Shown here piece by piece: positions 1 through 5,069 of a stretch of DNA of 5,656 nt. A program made the position numbers and the translations under genes. The notes beneath the pieces were generated by a model. It was not told the DNA's origin and ran no database searches. It saw nothing but the letters and a program-made list of their open reading frames with translations. The stretch's first letter is position 1, and the number at the start of each line of letters is the position of its first letter. The stretch is taken from NCBI GenBank assembly GCA_964576475.1, contig CAZNVG010000063.1:1-5656 (forward strand), read 5' to 3'. This stretch comes from CAZNVG01 sp964576475. Lineage in GTDB: Bacteria; Patescibacteriota; Saccharimonadia; Saccharimonadales; CAZNVG01.

Positions 1-221
1 TTATTCTGAGCAGACTTGTCGAGTAGCTTGTTTTCTTTTAGAGGTGGCAGGTTTGCGTCAGCACGTTCTTTATTAGTGGCTGCAATGACCTCAGAAACAG
101 GAAAATCAGACACGCTTGCAGTATGTAGACGCTTTGGTAAATAGTTAGCCCAAAATACTATTCCTACAGATATAGCGACTATTATAAATAATCGTTCAAG
201 CCATTTAGTCCACTTCTTCAT
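1..221 (-). CDS. CAP/SCP-domain protein, membrane-anchored, N-terminal part (cut by window edge)
   Basis: This is the first 73 codons of a protein that continues past the left edge. It starts MKKWTKWLERLF, followed by one hydrophobic segment at about residues 11-26 that should act as an uncleaved signal anchor. A short linker then leads into the start of a CAP domain (VSDFPVSEVIAATN, residues 37-50, then LLDKSAQN at 66-73). I call the family because its last 37 residues match the complete paralogue just upstream at 21 of 37 positions. The catalytic-like His and Glu positions of the CAP fold lie beyond the window. The start is the ATG at 221, 17 bases after the paralogue's stop. There is no Shine-Dalgarno, but an extended -10 box ends six bases before the ATG. 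It is probably a secreted-face, cell-surface protein; its substrate is unknown. Confidence 0.85.
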   Translation of the reverse strand, partial: MKKWTKWLERLFIIVAISVGIVFWANYLPKRLHTASVSDFPVSEVIAATNKERADANLPPLKENKLLDKSAQN

Positions 222-227
222 AAACGT

Positions 228-236
228 ATTACACCA
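228..236 (-). promoter_or_regulatory. Extended -10 promoter, predicted leaderless start of the downstream CAP gene
   Basis: On the minus strand this reads TGG-TGTAAT, a TGn extension plus a hexamer matching TATAAT at 5 of 6. It is followed by exactly six bases and then the ATG at 221. Initiation about seven bases after the hexamer would fall on the A of the start codon. No good -35 is seen (TTCGGC at 17-base spacing). The element lies between the stop of the upstream paralogue and this start. Confidence 0.5.
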
Positions 237-238
237 CG

Positions 239-778
239 TTATTGTGGCTTGCCGAAGTGTTGCACTATCACTACACTGTAGCTGCCCTGATAATTCTCGC
301 TGCTACACACACCGAAACCAACCTCTTTATAGTCGGCGCTAACTATATTATCTCGGTGGGTCTGACTTTTCATCCACCCGTCCATTACGCCGTTTGTATC
401 CCTGAAACCAAAGCCGAGGTTTTCTCCAGCCTTAGTATACTTGTAGCCACTGTTTCGTATAAACACCCAAGGCTCCGCACCGTCTGGTGAATTGTGTGAC
501 CAATAGTTTTTAGCAACCATATCGTTGCACTTGTTCTGTGCCGATCTATCCAGTACTGGATTCTCTGTCAAAGCTGCAATCCCATTCTCTGCTCGCTTCT
601 CGTTCGTTGCCATGACAAGTTCACTAATAGGAAAGTCTGATACCTCGGGTCGTCTCTGTTGCACTATTGGTGCAGGTTGTGTCTGGTTTGCTCGTAACTC
701 TGTATAACCAAAGAAAGCCCACCCTATAAGCGCTACAGGAGTGATTGTAAATACCGCCAGCTTCTCAAGCTTCTTCAT
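239..778 (-). CDS. CAP/SCP-domain protein, membrane-anchored, complete
   Basis: This encodes 179 aa from the ATG at 778; an ATG two codons upstream at 784 is also open. A short basic N-terminus (MKKLEKL) is followed by one hydrophobic segment at about residues 8-25 and a Gln/Pro-rich linker. The rest is a CAP domain (PF00188, the cysteine-rich secretory/PR-1/SCP superfamily). Hallmarks are SHNSPDG, AGENLGFGF, GWMKSQTHRDNI and the C-terminal strand VGFGVC. The two His (in SHNSP and THRDN) and the Glu of GEN match the CAP cavity residues. The Cys in NKCND and in GVCSS could form a disulfide, fitting an extracytoplasmic location. Bacterial CAP proteins have few known functions; lipid or peptide binding and proteolysis have been proposed for relatives. 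I prefer 778 because the paralogue also starts MKK and the -10 spacing then matches. Confidence 0.9.
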   Translation of the reverse strand: MKKLEKLAVFTITPVALIGWAFFGYTELRANQTQPAPIVQQRRPEVSDFPISELVMATNEKRAENGIAALTENPVLDRSAQNKCNDMVAKNYWSHNSPDGAEPWVFIRNSGYKYTKAGENLGFGFRDTNGVMDGWMKSQTHRDNIVSADYKEVGFGVCSSENYQGSYSVVIVQHFGKPQ

Positions 779-784
779 AACCAT

Positions 785-793
785 ATTATACCA
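785..793 (-). promoter_or_regulatory. Extended -10 promoter, predicted leaderless start of the complete CAP gene
   Basis: The minus strand reads TGG-TATAAT, a perfect extended -10, followed by six bases (ATGGTT) and the ATG at 778. Predicted initiation falls on the A of that ATG, so the mRNA would have no 5' leader. If so, the ATG at 784 lies upstream of the transcript start and cannot be used. The -35 position at 17-base spacing (CTATTA) is poor, as expected for a promoter that relies on the extended -10. Confidence 0.65.
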
Positions 794-819
794 GCGGCCT
801 CAACGCTTAATAGTTTTAG

Positions 820-993
820 ACACTTGGTGGTGCGCATATTGCACACAGGTGTATAACAGAAACGCAAGTTGGTAAAACTCAAAAACAAGAAGCACTACCA
901 GTATATAAAGTAGACAAAAAAACAACAATTACTCCTGAAGAAATAGTATGCCAAATATCTAACAGGGGTAGATGTTGTATTTATTACATTTGA
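820..993 (+). pseudogene. Start-less ORF-like stretch, possible gene remnant
   Basis: Fifty-seven sense codons are open between an in-frame TAG (817-819) and a TGA (991-993), with no ATG, GTG or TTG start in frame. The second half reads like protein (VGKTQKQEALPVYKVDKK, then TTITPEEIVCQI), ending in a Cys-rich tail. I recognise no family. The plus strand here is A-rich, and that alone can produce Lys/Thr/Gln-rich readings, so this may be chance. If real, it is the tail of a decayed gene, because the minus-strand CAP promoter occupies its upstream side. Confidence 0.2.
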
Positions 994-1005
994 AATTTAT
1001 ATAAT
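975..1005 (+). promoter_or_regulatory. Promoter for the five-gene plus-strand cluster
   Basis: A perfect TATAAT at 1000-1005 lies in AT-rich sequence. A TTGTAT at 975-980 could be the -35, but its 19-base spacing is long. Predicted initiation is near 1012, about 35 bases before the leader ORF and about 110 bases before the first main gene. It faces away from the CAP promoter. It is the only strong plus-strand promoter I can see ahead of the five-gene run. Confidence 0.55.
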
Positions 1006-1046
1006 TCGTTCTATGCTCCGGTCGGTTCAAGTGAAAGGAGGCATCC

Positions 1047-1142
1047 ATGGAGATAATTGCTTTTACCGCACTACCATTGCAAAAACAATATTTTCAACAG
1101 AGACTTACAAGGAGAGACAACCATGAATCAACTACCATATGA
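1047..1142 (+). CDS. Possible leader peptide / upstream ORF (31 aa) with a near-perfect Shine-Dalgarno
   Basis: ATG at 1047 is preceded by AAAGGAGG at 1034-1041 with a five-base gap, the strongest ribosome binding site in the window. The ORF encodes 31 aa (MEIIAFTALPLQKQYFQQRL, then 11 more, many polar or charged) and stops with TGA at 1140-1142. It runs 20 bases into the next gene in another frame and covers that gene's own ribosome binding site. The peptide resembles nothing I know. It may be a regulatory leader whose translation affects the ATG at 1123, a small protein, or a strong Shine-Dalgarno left from a lost gene. A CTCC at 1016-1019 could pair with the GGAG of this site, but only over four base pairs. 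Confidence 0.35.
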   Translation: MEIIAFTALPLQKQYFQQRLTRRDNHESTTI

Positions 1143-1758
1143 ATTCCACGTAACAGTTACGCCACACGAAAGAAATCCTGATGAGTTTCGTGAGATCTGC
1201 GCCGCTATAGGTGTAAAGGCAATCGTTCTTGATCTTGGAGTGAACAGAGGAATAGAGCTATCTGACTACATGACATCTTCTACACAAATGCTACATGCAG
1301 ATCGGAACGCAGCGCAGGAGTTAGAACGGATCGCACGCGAAATGAAATCAGCAGGTCTTAATGTTGTCAGGCGAAAAATCGAGACGGCCCCGTGGCATCC
1401 ACAGGCGCCGCAAGTAGAGGGAGAGGCTATGCCGGAAGGTAGCTACTTTGAGGCACATTTAGGTGTGCTTGTAGGCGAGGAGTCGGTTGCGGTATTTCGT
1501 AGCGATCTTCAGGATGAAGACGCGACAAAAGACCTACATCTTTCGAGAAATGCCTTCAAACAGGCTTCGGATGGTCAGGTCGTAATGATGGCGACACTTC
1601 GTGATTACGACTCACCGTATATCGATTTTGCAGAGAGGGTTGCTCGTGCTCAGCAGTCCATCGAAGCAATGGGCTTATCACTAGATAAAGCGCCTATAAC
1701 CGAGTTTGCACTGTATGACTCCAATGCCCATCACGACGATGCATGGATGGGAGTGTGA
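1123..1758 (+). CDS. Uncharacterised conserved protein with HVTV, HLSRNA and YDSN motifs
   Basis: This is 211 aa, soluble, with no signal or membrane segment. I chose the ATG at 1123 because AAGGAGAG (1109-1116) precedes it well. A TTG at 1057 in frame lacks a correctly spaced site. The protein seems to have two similar halves: YEFHVTV at residues 6-12 and YFEAHLGVLV at 108-117 each look like a core strand with a central His. Other marks are RRKIETAP (83-90), HLSRNA (139-144) and EFALYDSN (194-201). From memory, unchecked, uncharacterised actinobacterial proteins share a ligand-like YFE-x-H strand, an HLSRNA turn and a terminal YDSN. The HVTV and HLS motifs faintly resemble the paired H-x-T/S motifs of 2H phosphoesterases; this is a guess. 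It leads the cluster and ends one base before the kinase-like gene, so the two are almost certainly co-expressed. Confidence 0.85.
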   Translation: MNQLPYEFHVTVTPHERNPDEFREICAAIGVKAIVLDLGVNRGIELSDYMTSSTQMLHADRNAAQELERIAREMKSAGLNVVRRKIETAPWHPQAPQVEGEAMPEGSYFEAHLGVLVGEESVAVFRSDLQDEDATKDLHLSRNAFKQASDGQVVMMATLRDYDSPYIDFAERVARAQQSIEAMGLSLDKAPITEFALYDSNAHHDDAWMGV

Positions 1759-1759
1759 C

Positions 1760-2338
1760 ATGTATAGCTTTGCGATAGAAGGAATCAACGGCGTAGGCAA
1801 AACGCCGACAAGTCATTTGCTCGTGGAAGAGCTAGAGTCCGCGGGCCTCAGTGTTGGAACGTATGCGCCATACCATCTCGTGCGAAACAAGATTGATCTA
1901 CCAGATATATTTCCCATGTGGAGCTATGACCCGATGGGCGCAGTCGATCTCCTGCATCAAACCATCGATGAAATCGAACATGATGCCGAAGCTCGCGGTC
2001 ACGATGTACTTATGTTTGATAGGCACTGGATGACAGCGTTTGCACAGAAAGATGTTCGACCTGAAATTCCAGATTTGTGGGGTGGCAAAGTTGTGCCTGT
2101 CGTACTAATGACAGCCCCTGACGCCCATACACAGCGACTTGCTGAACGCGGTTATCAAGCCAGCTGGCTGCAAGCCGATGAGTTGAGAAGGGTTGCTGGT
2201 GTGTATGAGGCAATGTTCGACGAATATGCTTTTCGAATGCTCGGAAAGTTTGTAGTTGAGTCGGCGACGCAAGATTTACGTCCAATCGCTCGCGACATCG
2301 CGGCGATTGTTGCTCGTGAACTTGGGATAGTGAGATAA
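1760..2338 (+). CDS. dTMP-kinase-like P-loop nucleoside/nucleotide kinase
   Basis: This is 192 aa. It belongs to the thymidylate kinase / deoxynucleoside kinase group of P-loop kinases, which transfer the ATP gamma-phosphate to a (deoxy)nucleoside or its monophosphate. The N-terminus reads FAIEGINGVGKT (residues 4-15), the Walker A of this group. DRH at 87-89 stands where dTMP kinases have the DR(Y/H) substrate motif. RLAERG at 126-131 resembles the lid region that follows the VPVVLMTAP strand. The residue after GKT is Pro instead of the usual Thr/Ser/Gln. The ATG at 1760 is chosen over an earlier in-frame ATG at 1706 because GGGAG (1749-1753) is well placed, the motif then begins near residue 4, and it overlaps nothing. 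It is shorter and more divergent than housekeeping Tmk (about 205-215 aa), so the exact substrate is uncertain and I give no symbol. Confidence 0.85.
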   Translation: MYSFAIEGINGVGKTPTSHLLVEELESAGLSVGTYAPYHLVRNKIDLPDIFPMWSYDPMGAVDLLHQTIDEIEHDAEARGHDVLMFDRHWMTAFAQKDVRPEIPDLWGGKVVPVVLMTAPDAHTQRLAERGYQASWLQADELRRVAGVYEAMFDEYAFRMLGKFVVESATQDLRPIARDIAAIVARELGIVR

Positions 2339-2358
2339 CAAATTCAAAGGTATAGTTT

Positions 2359-2904
2359 ATGGAGATGAGTAAGCCAATATATTTTGTGAGTAGTAGCGAA
2401 TACAAGTTTAAGGAGGCGGTTGAGATATTGCCGCAACTTGTACATATTCAACTAGACCTTCCTGAAGAACAGTCACTCGATCCGCAGGTTGTGATCAAGG
2501 CCAAACTCGATGTTGCACGAAAGCACCATGACACTCCGTTACTAGTAGAGGACACCTCACTCTATCTTGACGGCCTGAATGGCTTCCCTGGACCGTTAAT
2601 TAAATGGATGCTTCAGTCTGTTGGTCCAGAAGGTATACATCATTTGTGCGAGAAAATTCACGAGCGAGGCGCAGTTGCAAAGACTGTCGTCGGCTACGAC
2701 GATGGTAATTCAATTGTGTTCTTTGAAGGAGCAGTCGAAGGCCAGATCGTTGCGCCGTATGGCAACGAAGGATTCGGATGGGATCGTATATTTCAGCCGG
2801 ATGGTCTTAATGAAACATTTGCCGAAATGGGCGACGAGCTAAAGCCGGAGTTCAGTATGAGAAGTGCAGCACTCAAACAGCTACGTGAATATCTGTCGGA
2901 ATAA
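2359..2904 (+). CDS. Ham1/RdgB/ITPase-like non-canonical purine NTP pyrophosphatase
   Basis: This is 181 aa, close to the family's usual length of about 190-200. The Ham1 family (PF01725) hydrolyses dITP, ITP or XTP to the monophosphate and pyrophosphate, cleaning damaged purines from the nucleotide pool. Landmarks in order: FVSSSEYKFKE (9-19, the FVTSNxxKxxE loop), VEDTSLYLDGLNGFPGPLIKW (63-83, with the metal-binding Glu/Asp), FGWDRIFQP (139-147), TFAEM (153-157) and K162 with SMR (166-168). The GFPGPxIKW form is closer to eukaryotic ITPA than to E. coli RdgB. Two substrate-contact positions differ: the Asn of TSN is Ser13, and the His of SHR is Met167. AAAGG at 2346-2350 supports the ATG at 2359; ATG 2365 (MSKPIYF) is an alternative. 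It lies 20 bases after the kinase stop, in the same presumed operon. Confidence 0.9.
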   Translation: MEMSKPIYFVSSSEYKFKEAVEILPQLVHIQLDLPEEQSLDPQVVIKAKLDVARKHHDTPLLVEDTSLYLDGLNGFPGPLIKWMLQSVGPEGIHHLCEKIHERGAVAKTVVGYDDGNSIVFFEGAVEGQIVAPYGNEGFGWDRIFQPDGLNETFAEMGDELKPEFSMRSAALKQLREYLSE

Positions 2905-2966
2905 GTGTCTATAGCTGTTGATTGACAGTCCTGTACATGAGTTTTGCGCTGCAGTAGCGTAAAGAC

Positions 2967-3632
2967 ATGGAGAAGTTCCAAGAAGAAATACTGCCCTATT
3001 TGGCTGCCCCTAGGCTGCCACGAAAGCATGCTCGCGCGATCATGGATCGTACAGTTGAGCGCTATAAGGAGCCGTGGCGGCGACATCATGTCGTGAAGCA
3101 TCTTGGTGACATGAGTATCTTTCTTCTCGACAACGTGGATAACCTACAAAAGCCTCGTGTGGTGTTTTGGAGTATGCTTTTTCACGATGCAGTCTATGTG
3201 CCTAGCGCAGGTAAGCGTGTGAATGAGGAGTATAGCGCACTATTAGCCGAACAGCAGCTGCAACAACGACTTCCTGACGATGAAGTTTCAGAGATAAAAT
3301 ACAACATTCGCGCAACGGCTGATCATCTGGGGACACCTGGTCGCAGTGATCTGAATTATCTTCTTGATGCTGATATGTCTCCGCTTGGTGGCAATAGAGA
3401 GGAGTTTGATCAGTACGATGCAGACATCGAGGCCGAGTATGTTGCAGAGCCACCATTTGGGTATGACAGAAATGTCTACTTAGTTGGTCGCGAGCGGTTC
3501 ATGCGTAATTGTGACTACCAGCGTCCACTGTTCTTGACACCAGAAGGTTACGACCAATATGAACATCAAGCTCGCGCAAATGTCTATCGTCGATGGGAAG
3601 AACTTCACTCACTAAACGGATTGCAGGACTAG
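2967..3632 (+). CDS. HD-superfamily metal-dependent phosphohydrolase (COG4339-like)
   Basis: This is 221 aa with no membrane segment. It matches the predicted HD phosphohydrolases of COG4339, some members of which are mislabelled as NMDA-receptor-like. Conserved points: Y33, EPWRRHH (35-41), H45, FHD (72-74) followed by AVY, NEEYSA (86-91), an A-T-x-x-H segment ending at H120, LLDADMSPLGG (132-142), GRERF after the EAEY region, and AR before the end. H41, H73, D74 and D134/D136 are plausible metal ligands. The substrate of this family is not established, but position next to a kinase and an ITPase suggests a nucleotide. The ATG at 2967 is the only start, since an in-frame TAG lies at 2955. 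No clear Shine-Dalgarno precedes it. The 62-base gap from the Ham1-like gene is the widest in the cluster. Confidence 0.88.
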   Translation: MEKFQEEILPYLAAPRLPRKHARAIMDRTVERYKEPWRRHHVVKHLGDMSIFLLDNVDNLQKPRVVFWSMLFHDAVYVPSAGKRVNEEYSALLAEQQLQQRLPDDEVSEIKYNIRATADHLGTPGRSDLNYLLDADMSPLGGNREEFDQYDADIEAEYVAEPPFGYDRNVYLVGRERFMRNCDYQRPLFLTPEGYDQYEHQARANVYRRWEELHSLNGLQD

Positions 3633-3634
3633 GT

Positions 3635-4018
3635 ATGGGGATGCCGCCGCGTTTAAGCGCCAGTCATTTTCGACTTTTCGAGGAGAGTCGTACTCCAGAG
3701 TCGCACACTGTTGAGCGCGTCGTCTATCGTGATAGAGAAATTGAACTATTGCCTAACCCCGATCCTGAAAATTTTAAGATTGAGCGTATTGCAGATGTTG
3801 GCTCGTATGTCTGTGCGCTCGTTTACTACCCAGACTGCACAAACTTTGAAGGTCGTAAGCTTATTGTTTTCGAGCAGACATCACAGGCGGAAATTCTTGG
3901 TCTCAACAATCTAGACCCGCATTTTGAGGAAGATGGAAATGTCATTGCACGATTTCGACCGGATGATCAGGGATGGGAAGACGCGCTTGGGCTTATGCGT
4001 TTAAGGTCGGAGCGATAA
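3635..4018 (+). CDS. Small uncharacterised protein with a YYPDCTNFEG motif
   Basis: This is 127 aa, soluble and fairly acidic. No named family comes to mind. Distinct stretches are VYRDREIELLPNPDPENF (30-47), YYPDCTNFEGRKLIVFE (64-80), LDPHF (93-97) and IARFRPDDQGWEDALGLM (104-121). The order suggests a small alpha/beta fold whose Cys68 sits in a conserved-looking turn. I have a vague, unchecked memory of similar Y-PDCTN-EG proteins of unknown role in other bacteria. It starts two bases after the HD gene stop, so the pair is likely translationally coupled. AGG at 3631-3633 may serve ATG 3641 (spacing seven) better than ATG 3635. An earlier in-frame ATG at 3593 would overlap the HD gene by 40 bases. 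Its stop codon lies inside a terminator hairpin, marking it as the last gene of the cluster. Confidence 0.75.
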   Translation: MGMPPRLSASHFRLFEESRTPESHTVERVVYRDREIELLPNPDPENFKIERIADVGSYVCALVYYPDCTNFEGRKLIVFEQTSQAEILGLNNLDPHFEEDGNVIARFRPDDQGWEDALGLMRLRSER

Positions 4019-4036
4019 CTAAGCTGTCGCTTTTTT
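4011..4036 (+). terminator. Intrinsic terminator overlapping the stop codon of the last cluster gene
   Basis: AGCGATA (4011-4017) pairs with TGTCGCT (4025-4031), seven pairs including one T-G wobble, around a seven-base loop. A run of T follows to 4036. The stop codon TAA (4016-4018) is partly in the 5' arm. The 3' arm lies in the 3' end of the converging minus-strand gene, so two coding ends and a terminator share about 26 bases. In the minus direction no T run follows the hairpin, so it should act mainly on plus-strand transcripts. Confidence 0.55.
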
Positions 4037-4555
4037 AAGTTTTTTGGCGGGTGTGACTTTATTGAAAGCATCTTGTAGTAGCAGAATATCCAGACCATCA
4101 GGAACTACAAACAGGATTATCATCGAGAGTGCGAATGTGATCTTCTCTTTCGTTATGCGTTCAACTGCCTTTGAGTAGCTCCAGAACCAAATAGCGATGA
4201 GAGGCAGGAATGAAGCGCATGATAGGTAGAAGAACGCTACAGCATACATTGGAGGATTGAATGCACAGCCTCCTTCGACAGATCGCACGTTATTGTCATC
4301 ATCGACTACTTTTATTTCAGGTTCTTGACAGGAGCTGTTGAGGGCTTCTCGTTGATTGTGTCCAGAGGCTACAAGCACCCCTACGGCGAGGCTCAAGAAT
4401 ACGAAAGGCAAAACCAAGATCCATGGAGAAACTATTTTTATTTTTTTGTCTGCGCGCATCATTTCTTTACGTGTTGCGATGAACCAGTAAAGTCGATACA
4501 AGCCAAAGGTAAAAATTGTTAACAAAAATGTTTGTATGAGCGAGCGTTGTTTCAT
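4019..4555 (-). CDS. DUF4234-like multi-pass membrane protein, larger paralogue with a Cys-containing loop
   Basis: This is 178 aa with four hydrophobic segments at about residues 6-26, 43-64, 101-125 and 139-160. The first contains TFGLYRLYW, the hallmark I associate with DUF4234 membrane proteins of unknown function. Compared with its upstream neighbour it has an extra acidic loop at about residues 66-100 between segments 2 and 3. That loop holds C76 and C97, which may form a disulfide if it lies outside the cell. Shared C-terminal features are KAVERIT (129-135) and QDAFNK (161-166) before a Lys-rich tail. Its ATG overlaps the neighbour's stop by one base (TAATG), indicating translational coupling. 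Its stop directly abuts the stop of the converging gene. Function unknown; perhaps envelope-associated. Confidence 0.82.
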   Translation of the reverse strand: MKQRSLIQTFLLTIFTFGLYRLYWFIATRKEMMRADKKIKIVSPWILVLPFVFLSLAVGVLVASGHNQREALNSSCQEPEIKVVDDDNNVRSVEGGCAFNPPMYAVAFFYLSCASFLPLIAIWFWSYSKAVERITKEKITFALSMIILFVVPDGLDILLLQDAFNKVTPAKKLKKATA

Positions 4556-4965
4556 TACGCAGCCTTTCTTTTGGGTAGTTTGTTAAAGCTATCTTGTACT
4601 ACTGCCATTCCGATAGAACCTAAAAGCCAAAATAGCAGAACAACGACAGTTGTATTGTATTTACCATTAGTTACCTTCTCTACTGCCTTGCCAAAATTAA
4701 TGTAAAAATACAAAGTCGTGGCTAAGCTGCCAATAATAAGTGCAAAATATGCGAGCATCGATAATGCGGAATACTTAGACGTGATCATGAATGTGAAGAC
4801 AAGCACTGCTGTAGGTATTTGCCACAAAATAAACCACATTGAGGGAATGGAGCTTTTGGTCGTACGTATAAGTTCGGTACGACGCCGAGAAATCCAAATG
4901 TAGGAGTAGATACCAAACGTAACGAACGGTATAAGTGCGACGGCTAAAGGGTCTTGGTACTTCAC
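4555..4965 (-). CDS. DUF4234-like multi-pass membrane protein, smaller paralogue
   Basis: This is 136 aa starting at GTG 4965; no other start codon is open in the nearby upstream frame. Hydrophobic segments lie at about residues 7-25, 43-62, 68-90 and 105-123. The first carries VTFGIYSYIW, and a basic stretch follows (RRRTELIRTTK). KAVEKVT (93-99) and QDSFNK (124-129) match the downstream paralogue, so the two arose by tandem duplication. It lacks that paralogue's Cys-containing loop. There is no good Shine-Dalgarno; a weak AAGAG lies about 13 bases upstream. The predicted transcript begins about 32 bases before the GTG. It is the first gene of a two-gene operon. No function can be assigned from sequence. 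Confidence 0.82.
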   Translation of the reverse strand: MKYQDPLAVALIPFVTFGIYSYIWISRRRTELIRTTKSSIPSMWFILWQIPTAVLVFTFMITSKYSALSMLAYFALIIGSLATTLYFYINFGKAVEKVTNGKYNTTVVVLLFWLLGSIGMAVVQDSFNKLPKRKAA

Positions 4966-5003
4966 GAGTATATCGTCTCTTAACTGCTTATGCTTATGAG
5001 GAC

Positions 5004-5032
5004 ACTATAGCAAGCAGTGTCTCGAGATACAA
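5004..5032 (-). promoter_or_regulatory. Promoter of the DUF4234-like operon
   Basis: On the minus strand TTGTAT (5032-5027) is followed after 17 bases by TATAGT (5009-5004), preceded by a TGC that gives an extended -10. Predicted initiation is at about 4997, leaving a leader of about 32 bases that begins within a CATAAG direct repeat. The -35 directly abuts that of the oppositely facing comEC promoter. Confidence 0.55.
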
Positions 5033-5061
5033 TTGAAATTTAAAAGCCAGTTGTACATACT
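5033..5061 (+). promoter_or_regulatory. Promoter of comEC, possibly leaderless
   Basis: TTGAAA (5033-5038, 5 of 6 to consensus) is followed after 17 bases by CATACT (5056-5061, 4 of 6). Initiation about seven bases later falls at about 5068-5070, on or next to the GTG that opens the comEC frame. No -35 spacing better than this is seen in the divergent gap. Confidence 0.45.
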
Positions 5062-5069
5062 GAATCTTA

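Noticed and set aside
813..875. A frame with W-C-x-x-C (TWWCAYC), suggesting a thioredoxin remnant
   Set aside because: Only a short run before TAA at 873-875, with no start codon and no other thioredoxin-fold signature.
1057..1122. N-terminal extension of the first cluster gene from a TTG at 1057
   Set aside because: The strong Shine-Dalgarno ends 15 bases upstream, too far, while ATG 1123 has its own well-placed site; the added residues look non-coding.
2351..2356. TATAGT just before the Ham1-like gene, as a leaderless promoter
   Set aside because: Spacing fits neither ATG 2359 nor ATG 2365 exactly, there is no TGn extension, and AAAGG plus the 20-base gap favour read-through from the kinase gene.
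2010..2405. 131-codon minus-strand ORF under the kinase gene
   Set aside because: The translation is low in structure and His/Gln-rich, with no motif; it is the antisense of two well-supported genes.
2922..2927. Perfect TTGACA between the Ham1-like and HD genes, as a -35 of an internal promoter
   Set aside because: At 16-18 base spacing the sequence is GC-rich (around TTGCGCTG) with no -10-like hexamer.
4987..4998. CTTATG direct repeat (two copies) near the start of the DUF4234 transcript
   Set aside because: Only two six-base copies; could be an operator half-site pair but is too short to call.
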